Origin: JAFGXT01 sp963677165
Lineage (GTDB): Bacteria; Verrucomicrobiota; Lentisphaeria; Victivallales; SZUA-371
Direction of reading: 5' to 3'
Length of the DNA stretch: 64,000 bases
NCBI GenBank assembly: GCA_963677165.2
Contig: CAXXSX010000002.1
Location: 682,001-746,000, forward strand
Translations under genes and position numbers: made by a program
The notes under the pieces: generated by a model
Told to the model about the DNA's origin: nothing
Databases searched by the model: none
The model's input: the letters and a program-made list of their open reading frames with translations, nothing else
Shown here: in pieces, positions 15,832-24,732 of the stretch
How positions within the stretch are numbered: the first letter of the stretch is position 1
Layout of the letters: the number at the start of each line of letters is the position of its first letter

Positions 15832-16911
15832 TTACAACATACTAGTTTCATTTAATACATTATTAAGTGGAGTTTCCGCCATGGCTATGACAGTATCAGC
15901 AGCGCCATAATATATTCTTAATATTTGACTTTCAGGATCAACAACCGCACCGCAACAGAATACAACATTTCCGAAAACCCCTTCTAATTCATATCTTTCT
16001 TTCGGCTCGAAAAGAGGTCCGGAAGTTCGACCAATAACTTTGGATGGATCGTTGATATCCAGCAATAACGCTCCAAGACAATAACGGTCACTTCGATCCG
16101 CGGCATGATAAATTTCAAGCCATCCACGGTCGGTTTCAATGGGAACCGCACCGCAGCCATTGCGACTATCCCCCCAATCATCATTCGAACAGGAATAAAG
16201 CAGTTTATGATTTCCCCAACGTACCAAATCCGATGATTCGCTGATCCACATTTCCCGAGCCCCAAACTTTTCCGATGCCGGACGATTCAGCGCATAATAT
16301 TTCCCATTGATTTTTCGCGGAAAGATACAAATGTCCTTATTGTCCGGCGTAAAGATAACACCAAGCCGTTCAAAATTTATGAAATCGGTTGTGACAGCAA
16401 GCGCTGTAGCATCTCCACTCGGACTTATCGCACTGTAATTAATATAATATTTTCCGTTAATAAAAGTTATCCTGGGATCTTCAATTCCAAACTGTTCATA
16501 CTGATTCGCAGGAAACATTGCCGGAGTATCCATAATGCTAAAATTCACACCGTCTGCGCTGGTTGCAACCCGCAGATGAGAAATCGTTGATAGAGCCCGA
16601 ATTACTTCGTTCCCTACCTCATCATATCTTACAACAAATCGCGGATCATCAAAGTTATTAAGCGGGTCATTACGATCAAACTCATGGTATTCAATCTTCC
16701 CCGTCTTCGAATCGAAACACGGAGAATAAAACGTATCGCCATAGTTATTTGAGATCGGCCCTTCTGCTACCCTGAGCAGAAGCAATGTTTCATTGTTAAA
16801 AGTAATTACCCCGGCATTGATTACATACTCTACCCGCCAGTCAGAACGCGATGGCTTAATATCACTTGCAACAATGATCGGATTCTGAGGATTTCGTTTA
16901 AAAATTGTCAT
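15832..16911 (-). CDS. GH130 glycoside phosphorylase/hydrolase
   Basis: A five-bladed beta-propeller enzyme of GH130, 359 aa, cytoplasmic. GH130 members mostly phosphorolyse beta-mannosides, for example Man-beta-1,4-GlcNAc from N-glycan cores or Man-beta-1,4-Glc. The proton donor is Asp145 in FGIEDPRIT; other family landmarks are IFPRKINGKYYALNRP and the C-terminal IYYGAADTVIAMAE. The ATG has GGAG 11 bases upstream and lies only 5 bases after the NanA-like gene, so the two form an operon. Pairing with sialic acid lyase argues for the Man-GlcNAc phosphorylase branch, but a hydrolase or mannosyl-glucose activity cannot be excluded. Confidence 0.85.
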   Translation of the reverse strand: MTIFKRNPQNPIIVASDIKPSRSDWRVEYVINAGVITFNNETLLLLRVAEGPISNNYGDTFYSPCFDSKTGKIEYHEFDRNDPLNNFDDPRFVVRYDEVGNEVIRALSTISHLRVATSADGVNFSIMDTPAMFPANQYEQFGIEDPRITFINGKYYINYSAISPSGDATALAVTTDFINFERLGVIFTPDNKDICIFPRKINGKYYALNRPASEKFGAREMWISESSDLVRWGNHKLLYSCSNDDWGDSRNGCGAVPIETDRGWLEIYHAADRSDRYCLGALLLDINDPSKVIGRTSGPLFEPKERYELEGVFGNVVFCCGAVVDPESQILRIYYGAADTVIAMAETPLNNVLNETSML

Positions 16912-16916
16912 GAAAA

Positions 16917-17819
16917 CTAACTCCGGAATTGAAAAATTTCTTCTGCCAGTGGCTTAAACTCATTAAATTCACTCTTATCCAGTCCCCCTAACGGCAAACG
17001 ACTGTAACCGGCATCAGCTCCGGCAATCGTCATAAATGCCTTGTGTGCTCCGAAGCCAAATCGTTCCAGCAGGCTGACAGCACGTTGACTCAACGACTGC
17101 CATCTTTGGGCTTCCTCCATATTGCCAGCCTCAAAAGCAGAAATCACATTGTAATATATCCACGACACGTAATTGAAGGTACTTCCCACGGCAGCTTTTC
17201 CTCCGAGAGCCAGAGCGGAAAGCAGTATTTCATCCCTGCCGAACAATATCTGCATACGGTCAGCGGCATATTCAACACTACGCTGATAATCCATAAGGTT
17301 TTCATGTGTAAACTTTATTCCCGCAAGGTTCGGAATAACTTTTTCCGCGACCGGCAGAAAATCGTTAATATTAATATTAGCCCCAGTGGCTGATGGCAAA
17401 TGATAATAGTAAAACGGCAAATCCGATGCAGCTCCTGCAATTTCTCCCAGGCACTGCGTAAGAGTTTTAACTGTTTTAACCTGGAAATAAAATGGTGCCA
17501 AAGCAGCTATCCCACTGGCCCCATGAGCTTCCGCATGTTCAGCCAGTTGGATCGATTCCTGAGTAGAACATGATCCAACATGCACAATTACTGGAAGCTT
17601 TCCGGCTGCGGCTTCTAAAAAGGACTGCGCGACATCTATCCTTTCGCGAGTTGTCATAGATGCAAACTCGCCGGTTGAGCCGCAGACAAAAAGCGCTGAA
17701 AGATGATTTCCGACAGCAAAATCCACCAGCGATGGAATTTTCTTCAAATCAACTTCTCCATTCTTTTTAAAAGGCGTAAAACTTGCCGCGATCAACCCTT
17801 TGTAACTGCTCTTTTTCAT
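16917..17819 (-). CDS. nanA: N-acetylneuraminate lyase
   Basis: Class I aldolase of the DapA/NanA superfamily, 300 aa. It would split sialic acid into N-acetylmannosamine and pyruvate in the cytoplasm. The Schiff-base lysine is Lys169 in LAGIKFTHENL, the catalytic tyrosine is Tyr139 in FYYYHLPSATG, and the carboxylate loop is CGSTGEF at 46-52. The YYYHxPSxTG and GIKFT motifs favour sialate lyase over dihydrodipicolinate synthase. AGGAG precedes the ATG. It is first in an operon with GH130 and divergent from a LacI repressor, with an operator just upstream. No NanE, NanK or sialidase is in the window, so the rest of the sialate pathway must be elsewhere. Confidence 0.85.
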   Translation of the reverse strand: MKKSSYKGLIAASFTPFKKNGEVDLKKIPSLVDFAVGNHLSALFVCGSTGEFASMTTRERIDVAQSFLEAAAGKLPVIVHVGSCSTQESIQLAEHAEAHGASGIAALAPFYFQVKTVKTLTQCLGEIAGAASDLPFYYYHLPSATGANININDFLPVAEKVIPNLAGIKFTHENLMDYQRSVEYAADRMQILFGRDEILLSALALGGKAAVGSTFNYVSWIYYNVISAFEAGNMEEAQRWQSLSQRAVSLLERFGFGAHKAFMTIAGADAGYSRLPLGGLDKSEFNEFKPLAEEIFQFRS

Positions 17820-17840
17820 AATTACACGTCTCCTGTGTTT

Positions 17841-17854
17841 ATTTTACGTAAAAT
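17841..17854. promoter_or_regulatory. LacI-family operator O1, nanA side
   Basis: Perfect 14-bp palindrome ATTTTACGTAAAAT, 22 bases before the nanA-like start. It shares the core TTTTACGTAAAA with the two sites near the repressor promoter, so binding would block nanA-GH130 transcription. Confidence 0.75.
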
Positions 17855-17918
17855 AATAACTAAGGCCAATTTTACAACATTTTAATAAAAAAACAAGTAG
17901 TAAAAATATTTTTTCAAA

Positions 17919-17932
17919 CTTTTACGTAAAAG
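17919..17932. promoter_or_regulatory. LacI-family operator O2
   Basis: Perfect 14-bp palindrome CTTTTACGTAAAAG that ends 3 bases before the -35 box of the repressor promoter. It lies 78 bases (centre to centre) from O1, so a repressor tetramer could bridge the two sites. Confidence 0.75.
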
Positions 17933-17935
17933 ATA

Positions 17936-17964
17936 TTGACAATGCATGAAAAACGTTATATAAT
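17936..17964 (+). promoter_or_regulatory. consensus sigma-70 promoter of the lacI-type gene
   Basis: TTGACA at 17936-17941 and TATAAT at 17959-17964 are both exact consensus with a 17-base spacer. Operators flank it on both sides. A promoter this strong in front of a repressor only makes sense if it is held down, here probably by autorepression. Confidence 0.85.
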
Positions 17965-17976
17965 TTTTACGTAAAA
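17965..17976. promoter_or_regulatory. LacI-family operator O3
   Basis: TTTTACGTAAAA begins at the base after the -10 box and covers the expected transcription start near 17971. Same core as O1 and O2. Confidence 0.75.
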
Positions 17977-17995
17977 TAAAAAAGAGCGTCCAGTC

Positions 17996-19027
17996 ATGAG
18001 AAAAAAATCAGATAAAATAAGCATCAGTACCCTGGCAAAAGAAGCCGGTGTTTCGGTTGCAACCATATCACGAGTGTTAAACCAGCGAACCGGAGTAAGT
18101 GAAGAATTGCGTTGCCGCATAAGTGCACTTTTGAGAAAACACCAATTTAAAGCGAACTACCCGGCGCCACGATCTCCCAAAATCGCAATCGTGAATTATT
18201 CGGGTGATATGATGAGCGTATATATTAATAAAATTGTTAACGCCATCAATAATTCCATTCCCAATAACGATGTGGAAATTTCAGTCCTAATGGCTCAGGA
18301 CAATGAGGGAAACGATATAAAAGAAAGACTTCGTGATCAGCAATATTCCGGCGCAATCATCCTTCTTGCTCCGGAAAATAAAGAACCTTATTTGGAACTG
18401 AGCAAATCCGGTTTTCCTGTCATCTTCATTGATGATAGCGTGAGTTTTGAAGGGGTTGGTTTTGTTGAGTGCGATTCCTATACAGGTTCCAGAGATGCCG
18501 CCAAATACCTGATAGAACTTGGCCATAAAAACATCGGCTATCTGCATTACCACAACCCCAAACTTAGTCATATCCAAAGAATAAACGGTTATCGTAATGC
18601 ATTAAAAGACGCCGGAATTGAAATCAATCCGGATTATATTGTGTCCCTTGAGTCAAAGGCAAATGGGCACATTCCTGATAAACGCGCTTATGATGCTATA
18701 TTGAAATTGCTTAAGCGAAATCCTGAAATTACTGCTGTTATGACTTCAGATGATACAATTGCCCACGGCGCAATCTGTGCAATAGTAAAATCCGGTCGAC
18801 GGATTCCGGACGATATTTCAATCATCGGATTTGGCAATAATCCGGGAGTCGAATTCTACAATCCTCCTCTTACAACAATTGACCACCCATCTGATGAGGA
18901 AGGCAAAATAGCAATAAACTCAATCATAAAATATCTAACAAGCCACGGAGAAACCAGGTTGCCTCAAGAAATTGTTGACACACATCTCGTAATTCGCAGC
19001 ACAACGGCAAAAGTTAGAAATAAATAG
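17996..19027 (+). CDS. LacI-family transcriptional repressor
   Basis: 343 aa. The N-terminal helix-turn-helix is ISTLAKEAGVSVATISRVLN (residues 10-29), followed by the hinge and a periplasmic-binding-like effector domain with the closing FGNNPGVEFYNPPLTTIDHP typical of the family. Three TTTTACGTAAAA palindromes in the upstream gap are its likely operators; their central CG pair fits LacI sites. It should repress itself, the divergent nanA-GH130 pair, and probably the ABC importer genes that start 54 bases downstream. The inducer is likely a product of the glycan being taken up. Family certain, targets inferred from position. Confidence 0.93.
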   Translation: MRKKSDKISISTLAKEAGVSVATISRVLNQRTGVSEELRCRISALLRKHQFKANYPAPRSPKIAIVNYSGDMMSVYINKIVNAINNSIPNNDVEISVLMAQDNEGNDIKERLRDQQYSGAIILLAPENKEPYLELSKSGFPVIFIDDSVSFEGVGFVECDSYTGSRDAAKYLIELGHKNIGYLHYHNPKLSHIQRINGYRNALKDAGIEINPDYIVSLESKANGHIPDKRAYDAILKLLKRNPEITAVMTSDDTIAHGAICAIVKSGRRIPDDISIIGFGNNPGVEFYNPPLTTIDHPSDEEGKIAINSIIKYLTSHGETRLPQEIVDTHLVIRSTTAKVRNK

Positions 19028-19081
19028 TCAGTAAAAAAACGATATTAAGCATAAAAAAACACGAACTAATTAAGCAACAAG

Positions 19082-20377
19082 ATGGTATTGCAACACAAAA
19101 CAACAAAAAAGAAAGTAATTATTATAATAACAGCAATATGTTATCTCAGCCTTGCTGTTTATCTGCTTTCAACCACGCCGGGCACCAAACAAAATAAAAC
19201 CGGAAAGCCTCAGATTACCTTGACGGTTCCCGCCGGCTTGAAAACCAGCGCGATTTATCAGAAGAAGATTGTGGAATTCGAAAAAAATAATCCTGACATT
19301 TCAGTGAATTTAATTGAGATTTCGGGAAATTACTACCAGAAAGTCCTGGTGATGATTGCCGGAAATGTTGCCCCGGACCTGATGTGGATGGGACAATCGT
19401 TTTCCGAATTCGCCGATCGGGGAGTTTTCCATGATATCAGTGATAAAGTAAAAAGATCAGGAATCAATTTGAAGTCATATTATCCGGAAATCCTTAAGTT
19501 GTACAAACGACAGGGAAAACTGTATTCCCTGCCTTTCGGAGTTGATACGAATTTCATTGTGTATAACCGTAAATTGTTCCGGGAAGCAGGGCTTTCGGAT
19601 CCACGTGACGACTGGGATTTTAATGATTTTCTGGATAAAGCAGAAAAATTAACCAGACGCGATTCCAGGGGCAAAATTATCTGTTACGGGTTCCGCGGCG
19701 GTTTGCCGCCGGAAGTCTTCGGAGCATCTCCATTTGATCCGGCAACCAAAAAGATAACCTGTGATCGTCCGGAAATGATTCAATATTTTCAAACCAATCT
19801 TGACCTTATGAACAAATATAAAGTGTGTCCCAACGCGGAAGAACAACTTAATATGAATGCAGATAACCTGGGATTGTTCCGTCAGGAAAAAGTAGCAATG
19901 ATGCTGATGTATACCATGAGGCTGGAACGAGCCTTTGAATCGTTGGATAAGATGGACTGGGGAATAACACTAACCCCCAAAGTTAAGAATAATGGACAAT
20001 GGGCCAGCAGTCAGGCTTTATGTATTTATCGGAATACAAAAAATTTTGATGCTGCATGGCAGTTAATGAGGAGTTTTCAGGATGAAGATTTCCAGGAAGC
20101 GATGTCCTGCCGGATGATTCCCGCTCTCAAGAGAGTCGCGGAAAAAACTTTCAAACGAACAGAAAACCGTCCGTATAACTTTGAAGTGATGAAAAAAGTA
20201 ACGATGTATTTAACGCCAATGCCAAGAGTTCCTCACTTACAGGAACTTTATGCCGTATTTATCCGTTTCTCAGGTAAAATTTTCAGTCAGCTGGTGACTC
20301 CGTCCGAAGGCATGAAATTATGTGAGGAAGACATGAGGAAGAGAATGAAGAAATTTGCAAAATATCATTCAAAATAA
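19082..20377 (+). CDS. ABC sugar transporter, solute-binding protein (family 1)
   Basis: 431 aa. An N-terminal membrane/signal segment (VIIIITAICYLSLAVYLL) anchors or exports it; no lipobox cysteine is visible. The mature part has the MalE-like fold: LTVPAGLKTSAIYQKKIVEF at the start, VAPDLMWMGQ and YSLPFGVDTNFIVYNRKLF, which are common in family-1 sugar binders. It follows the LacI gene and precedes two permeases, so it forms a CUT1-type importer for oligosaccharide. Weak ribosome site. The ligand is probably an oligosaccharide released by the cluster's glycosidases; this is inference. Confidence 0.9.
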   Translation: MVLQHKTTKKKVIIIITAICYLSLAVYLLSTTPGTKQNKTGKPQITLTVPAGLKTSAIYQKKIVEFEKNNPDISVNLIEISGNYYQKVLVMIAGNVAPDLMWMGQSFSEFADRGVFHDISDKVKRSGINLKSYYPEILKLYKRQGKLYSLPFGVDTNFIVYNRKLFREAGLSDPRDDWDFNDFLDKAEKLTRRDSRGKIICYGFRGGLPPEVFGASPFDPATKKITCDRPEMIQYFQTNLDLMNKYKVCPNAEEQLNMNADNLGLFRQEKVAMMLMYTMRLERAFESLDKMDWGITLTPKVKNNGQWASSQALCIYRNTKNFDAAWQLMRSFQDEDFQEAMSCRMIPALKRVAEKTFKRTENRPYNFEVMKKVTMYLTPMPRVPHLQELYAVFIRFSGKIFSQLVTPSEGMKLCEEDMRKRMKKFAKYHSK

Positions 20378-20389
20378 ATAAGTAAAACA

Positions 20390-21310
20390 ATGAACATCAC
20401 ACTCAAAAAAAATCTAAAAAACAACCTTGCAGCCTGGGGCTTTCTGCTTCCCAACCTGTCCGGTTTCCTGGCTTTCACCTTAGTCCCGGTAGGCTTTGCC
20501 ATCGGTTTGAGCTTTTTCCGCTGGGACATTTTTCACTCTCCGACTTTCGTTGGTTTAGAAAATTTCAAAGAACTGCTTAAGATCAATCACGACAACACCG
20601 GGTTTCACGCTGGAGACCCGGAATTCTGGCAATATCTCGGCAATACATTGTTTTTAATGCTGGGGATTCCTTTGAATATGCTGGTTTCCTTGATCATAGC
20701 CATGTTGTTGAACCGGCAGTTAAAAGGAATCGGCTTTTTCCGTACGATCTTCTATCTACCGACCATTTGCGGCGGCGTTGGCATGCTACTGCTTTGGGGA
20801 TTTATTTTCGCTCCGGAGGTGGGGTTAATGAACCGTTTTCTAGAGTTTCTCGGATTCATCGGACTGCCATGGTTAACAGATTATTACTGGGCCAAACCGA
20901 CATTTATTCTCATTGGTCTATGGACAGCAATGGGAGGGAATAATATGCTGCTTTATCTTGCCGGACTGCAGGGAATACCCATAGAACTTTATGAGGCCGC
21001 TCGAGTTGACGGCGCCGGTTGGTTCAGACAATTTTACAATATTACATTGCCTATGCTTGCTCCGACAACCTTCTTTATTTTCATCATGAGCGTAATCGCC
21101 GGTTTTCAGGGAGGTTTTGAAGCCGCATTTGTACTGACCCAGGGTGGTCCGGCAGGCTCTACCACTACCCTTAGTTACTACATTTACAACCATGCTTTTG
21201 TCTGGTTCAATATGGGATATGCCGCCGCAATAGCATTAGTCCTATTTGCTATTGTACTGGTGATAACCGTTATCAATTGGAAATTCGGAGGTAAGAACAG
21301 TGCAGCATAA
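20390..21310 (+). CDS. ABC sugar transporter permease, MalF-like
   Basis: 306 aa with six predicted membrane helices, beginning AAWGFLLPNLSGFLAFTLVP. The EAA loop that contacts the ATPase is YEAARVDGAGWFRQFYNITL, a textbook CUT1 sequence. It starts 12 bases after the binding-protein gene and overlaps the next permease by 11 bases. Together the two permeases form the inner-membrane channel. Confidence 0.93.
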   Translation: MNITLKKNLKNNLAAWGFLLPNLSGFLAFTLVPVGFAIGLSFFRWDIFHSPTFVGLENFKELLKINHDNTGFHAGDPEFWQYLGNTLFLMLGIPLNMLVSLIIAMLLNRQLKGIGFFRTIFYLPTICGGVGMLLLWGFIFAPEVGLMNRFLEFLGFIGLPWLTDYYWAKPTFILIGLWTAMGGNNMLLYLAGLQGIPIELYEAARVDGAGWFRQFYNITLPMLAPTTFFIFIMSVIAGFQGGFEAAFVLTQGGPAGSTTTLSYYIYNHAFVWFNMGYAAAIALVLFAIVLVITVINWKFGGKNSAA

Positions 21311-22121
21311 ACTGAATAATATTTATATATACATTGCGTTGAGCCTTATTGGTATTACCACAATATTTCCATTGTTGTGGATGGTGATCACTTCGCTAAA
21401 ATTACCGGAATCGGACGTATCCGATTTCAGTAAAATACTGCCGCAGGTTCTGACCTGGCAAAACTATAAGACAATTTTTGTGGAAACTGATTTTGCCAGA
21501 AATTTCTTTAACAGTGTTTTTGTAACCGCATCAGTAACCATCGGTCAGGTCTTCACAAGTTCATTGGCAGCTTATGCTTTTGCGAGAATGAAATTTTTCG
21601 GCCGCGACCGCATATTCCTCGGATATCTTATGACCTTGATGATTCCGGTAGCGGTAACCATGATTCCAACCTTTCTAATCTTAAGGGCCTTTGGTTGGAT
21701 CGATACCTACGCGGCATTGATTGTTCCTGCTTTATTCAGTGCTTACGGAACTTTCCTGCTAAGACAGTTTTTTCTCTCTCTTCCAAGGGATCTGGAGGAA
21801 GCCGCATTAATAGACGGCTGCGGACATTGGGGAATTTACTGGAATGTAATTATACCCCTTTCTCAAAATGCCCTTACTACATTGGCAATTATAACTTTTA
21901 TGGGCTCATGGAAAGCTTTAATGTGGCCGTTGATCGTAACCCATAGTCCGGAGCTGTATACACTTCCGCTTGCGCTGTCAAAGTTCAATGAAATGAGCGG
22001 CGTCCAGTGGACAGTGCTAATGGCCGGATCTGTAATAATGACGTTACCGATGTTGATAATATTTATGTTTGGTCAACAGATGTTTACAAAAGGCATCATG
22101 CTTGGCGCAGTCAAAGGATAA
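21300..22121 (+). CDS. ABC sugar transporter permease, MalG-like
   Basis: 273 aa, six membrane helices, GTG start preceded by a strong GGAGGT inside the upstream gene. The EAA loop is EEAALIDGCGHWGIYWNVII and the C-terminal MFGQQMFTKGIMLGAVKG is typical of MalG-type permeases. Overlap with the first permease indicates coupled translation. No ATPase gene follows, so a shared MsmK/UgpC-type ATPase must be encoded elsewhere. Confidence 0.93.
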   Translation: MQHKLNNIYIYIALSLIGITTIFPLLWMVITSLKLPESDVSDFSKILPQVLTWQNYKTIFVETDFARNFFNSVFVTASVTIGQVFTSSLAAYAFARMKFFGRDRIFLGYLMTLMIPVAVTMIPTFLILRAFGWIDTYAALIVPALFSAYGTFLLRQFFLSLPRDLEEAALIDGCGHWGIYWNVIIPLSQNALTTLAIITFMGSWKALMWPLIVTHSPELYTLPLALSKFNEMSGVQWTVLMAGSVIMTLPMLIIFMFGQQMFTKGIMLGAVKG

Positions 22122-22262
22122 TCAGATATAATGGTAGTTAAAATTATAATATAAAAATGGAGGACTGATGATCAAGGCTTATTTAATAAACTAGAGATAC
22201 GTTTGAAACAATATTATTTTTAATAAACAAAATTGATTTTAACTCAACCAAAGGGGAAAGAA

Positions 22263-22868
22263 ATGAAACAAGGAAGAACAATTTTCACACTCATCGAACT
22301 CCTGGTAGTGATAGCAATCATTGCAATTCTGGCATCAATGTTACTTCCCGCTCTGGGCAATGCAAGAAACCAGGCAAAGAGAATAAAATGCGTAAATAAT
22401 CTCAAGCAGATCGGACTTGGCCTGCTGGACTATACCGACGACAACAAAGAATATTTTCCAACCTGGAGTAGTTGGAGCGAAGCAAATCGCTGGGCCGGCA
22501 AATTGGTGGAAGGAAAATACACAACGGAAAAGCTTTATGAATGCCCGCAAATGGCCAATAAAAATTACACATGCGGGTATCAGATTCGTCAATACTGGGG
22601 CGGCATCGATATAACAAACACTCCGGCTGCTGGAGGAATAAAACGAGGAATGAATACGTGGGCAAGAAGACCAACCGTTGAACTGGTTGTTGCCGATGGA
22701 GCCGAGACCAATGTAATCGGCCGAGCCAGTGCATTTTCAAATGCCACCTCTATTAATTATCGACACAACAAGATGGCTTCATTACTGTTTCTCGACGGAC
22801 ATGTTGGTAATGCAAAATATGCCATCGTCTCTGCGGGAGTTACCTCCGGAGGATATGTTTTCTGGTAA
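22263..22868 (+). CDS. prepilin-like protein with type IV pilin N-terminus (H-X9-DG type)
   Basis: 201 aa from the ATG at 22263, which has AGGGGA upstream; a TTG thirty bases earlier is not needed. The N-terminus MKQGRTIFTLIELLVVIAII has the prepilin peptidase site and hydrophobic helix with the conserved Glu. Near the C-terminus HNKMASLLFLDGHVG fits the His-x9-Asp-Gly motif of the DUF1559-like group. Such proteins are present in very many copies in Lentisphaerota and Planctomycetes and often sit beside sulfatases and sugar transporters. A role in a surface pseudopilus that handles polysaccharide has been proposed but is unproven. Here it lies directly behind an ABC importer. Confidence 0.88.
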   Translation: MKQGRTIFTLIELLVVIAIIAILASMLLPALGNARNQAKRIKCVNNLKQIGLGLLDYTDDNKEYFPTWSSWSEANRWAGKLVEGKYTTEKLYECPQMANKNYTCGYQIRQYWGGIDITNTPAAGGIKRGMNTWARRPTVELVVADGAETNVIGRASAFSNATSINYRHNKMASLLFLDGHVGNAKYAIVSAGVTSGGYVFW

Positions 22869-22986
22869 GCGATAATCATCTTTTTTTACACAATAAAATA
22901 CTTATAAGTCTTATACTGCATCTGCCAGTATACATATTGGTATGCCCATTTCCGGAACGTACAATAAACATTTAATTGGAAAAACA

Positions 22987-24681
22987 ATGACGAAAAAACT
23001 ATTTACATTATTATTTTATACATTGTGTACCTTGCTGGTTTCGGCCACAGAGTACAACGTATCAAATGCCTCTTTTGAAGCAGGAGCAAAATCGCCGGCA
23101 GACTGGTTTCTTGGAACCCATAAAAGAAAAGTCCAATTTATACTGATCCAGGGAAGTCATTCCGGCCAAAAAGCTCTGGCAATCAAAGTCCTTGATAATA
23201 AAAGCAGCAAGTTACCGTTCGCAAGATCGGGAGGTCAGCACTGCAAAAAGAAAATTCCGGCCAAGCCGGATCAACAAGTTGTTCTGACTGTAATGGCAAA
23301 ATCCCCCAATAGAGGAATTGTTAAAATAGGCCTTACGTCGCGCAAAGGCGATAAATGGGCAGGAAGCGCAAGCTCACCTCTAATAACTCTTGGGGCCAAC
23401 TGGCAGAAAATCGAATTAAAAGCAATAACCGGCCGCAATACGGACAACCTGGAAATAAATCTCATGGCACAAAAAGGAACTGTGATTTTTGATGACGTTA
23501 AATTAGTTCAGGAAGACTGGCTGAAAACAGCAAAACCGCAAAGCTGTGGAGAATTCTGGCTAAATGTGGACTACTTTTGCCTGGTGAACTGGTGCGATCA
23601 TTTTGGCTATAAAACATATCGTGAACCAGAGATAGAGCAGCTTTTCAAGCGTTGTGCCGCCAATCATGTAACCGGAGTATTCTGGCGAGTTTCTATGCTG
23701 GGACAGATGAATTATCCGACCAAAACGGGAACCGTTTTCCCCGGTAGAGTACCTATGGAAAAACTGTCGAAAGGAGATCAGAGACTGGCTCGCATTCTTC
23801 AAGAGATGGATCCTCTAGCCGTTGCGGTAAGATACGCCAGAAAATATAATGTTAAAATCTGCGTGTGGATGACATTAAGCGATGAACACTCCGGCAACAA
23901 AAAATTCATGGAACGGGCAACCAACAATCTTGTTCTTGACCATCCGGAATATATGTTGCAAGATAAAAACGGCAAACCGTTCCGTGGCTCAATTTGCTAT
24001 AGCTTTCCGGAAACAAGAAAGTATCGTCTGGATGTTCTCAGGGAACTGGTCAAATATAAAACGGACGGTATTTTTATGAGTACCAAAAGCCACGCCTTCT
24101 ATCATGGTAAAGATTCCGGCTATCAGTATGGTTACAATAAACCGATTGTTGATGAATATAAAAAACGATACGGCGTAAACATCCTCAAAGAAAAATTCGA
24201 CATCCAGAAATGGCTGAAAATTCGTGCGGAAGGCTGGGATAAGTTAATGAAAGAAGCAACAAAGATCGTGCACGGAGCGAATCAAAAACTCTACCTGGGC
24301 ATAAAAGCCGCTTCCAACGAAGTTCGAGGCTGGCCATACGGTAGAGCCCTGATGCCCTGGCGAGGATGGATTAGAAAAAAATGGCTGGACGGTGTTGTTG
24401 TTGGTCATTATTACATCGACCTGATACAAATTGCCACGGACTCCAAGGCGTTCCACAAGGTCGCCTCGCCTGAACAAAAAATCTTTTTCTGGCAGCAATT
24501 GTGGAATTACCAGAAAAGGGCGATGACACCGTTCCATCAGATGTTACTACAGATTCAGTTGATCAACTATTCCGGAGCGAATGGCGGAGTATATCATGAA
24601 GCGATGAACCTTGAGGAAAACATTGATAATTACTGGAAGCCTCTCGGCGAAGAGGTTAAGAAATACTGGATGGCAAAATAA
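22987..24681 (+). CDS. secreted TIM-barrel-like protein with N-terminal carbohydrate-binding-like domain
   Basis: 564 aa from the ATG at 22987, which gives the signal peptide MTKKLFTLLFYTLCTLLVSA; an in-frame ATG at 22942 has no ribosome site and would bury the signal. Residues about 20-175 form a CBM-like beta-sandwich ending IFDDVKLVQE. The rest looks like a glycosidase-type (beta/alpha)8 barrel of the GHL10/family-10-like kind, with VTGVFWRVSMLGQM, VKICVWMTLSDEHSG and FRGSICYSFPETRKY. Clear catalytic residues cannot be assigned by eye. It is in the same orientation between the prepilin and the beta-galactosidase, so a role in the same glycan pathway is likely. Confidence 0.65.
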   Translation: MTKKLFTLLFYTLCTLLVSATEYNVSNASFEAGAKSPADWFLGTHKRKVQFILIQGSHSGQKALAIKVLDNKSSKLPFARSGGQHCKKKIPAKPDQQVVLTVMAKSPNRGIVKIGLTSRKGDKWAGSASSPLITLGANWQKIELKAITGRNTDNLEINLMAQKGTVIFDDVKLVQEDWLKTAKPQSCGEFWLNVDYFCLVNWCDHFGYKTYREPEIEQLFKRCAANHVTGVFWRVSMLGQMNYPTKTGTVFPGRVPMEKLSKGDQRLARILQEMDPLAVAVRYARKYNVKICVWMTLSDEHSGNKKFMERATNNLVLDHPEYMLQDKNGKPFRGSICYSFPETRKYRLDVLRELVKYKTDGIFMSTKSHAFYHGKDSGYQYGYNKPIVDEYKKRYGVNILKEKFDIQKWLKIRAEGWDKLMKEATKIVHGANQKLYLGIKAASNEVRGWPYGRALMPWRGWIRKKWLDGVVVGHYYIDLIQIATDSKAFHKVASPEQKIFFWQQLWNYQKRAMTPFHQMLLQIQLINYSGANGGVYHEAMNLEENIDNYWKPLGEEVKKYWMAK

Positions 24682-24732
24682 ATTTCAGTCTCACCCTATA
24701 TATAAGTATACTCAAAACGGAGTTTAACTCTC

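Noticed and set aside
22233..22262. TTG start 30 bases upstream of the prepilin-like gene
   Set aside because: The ATG at 22263 has a good AGGGGA and gives the normal short prepilin leader.
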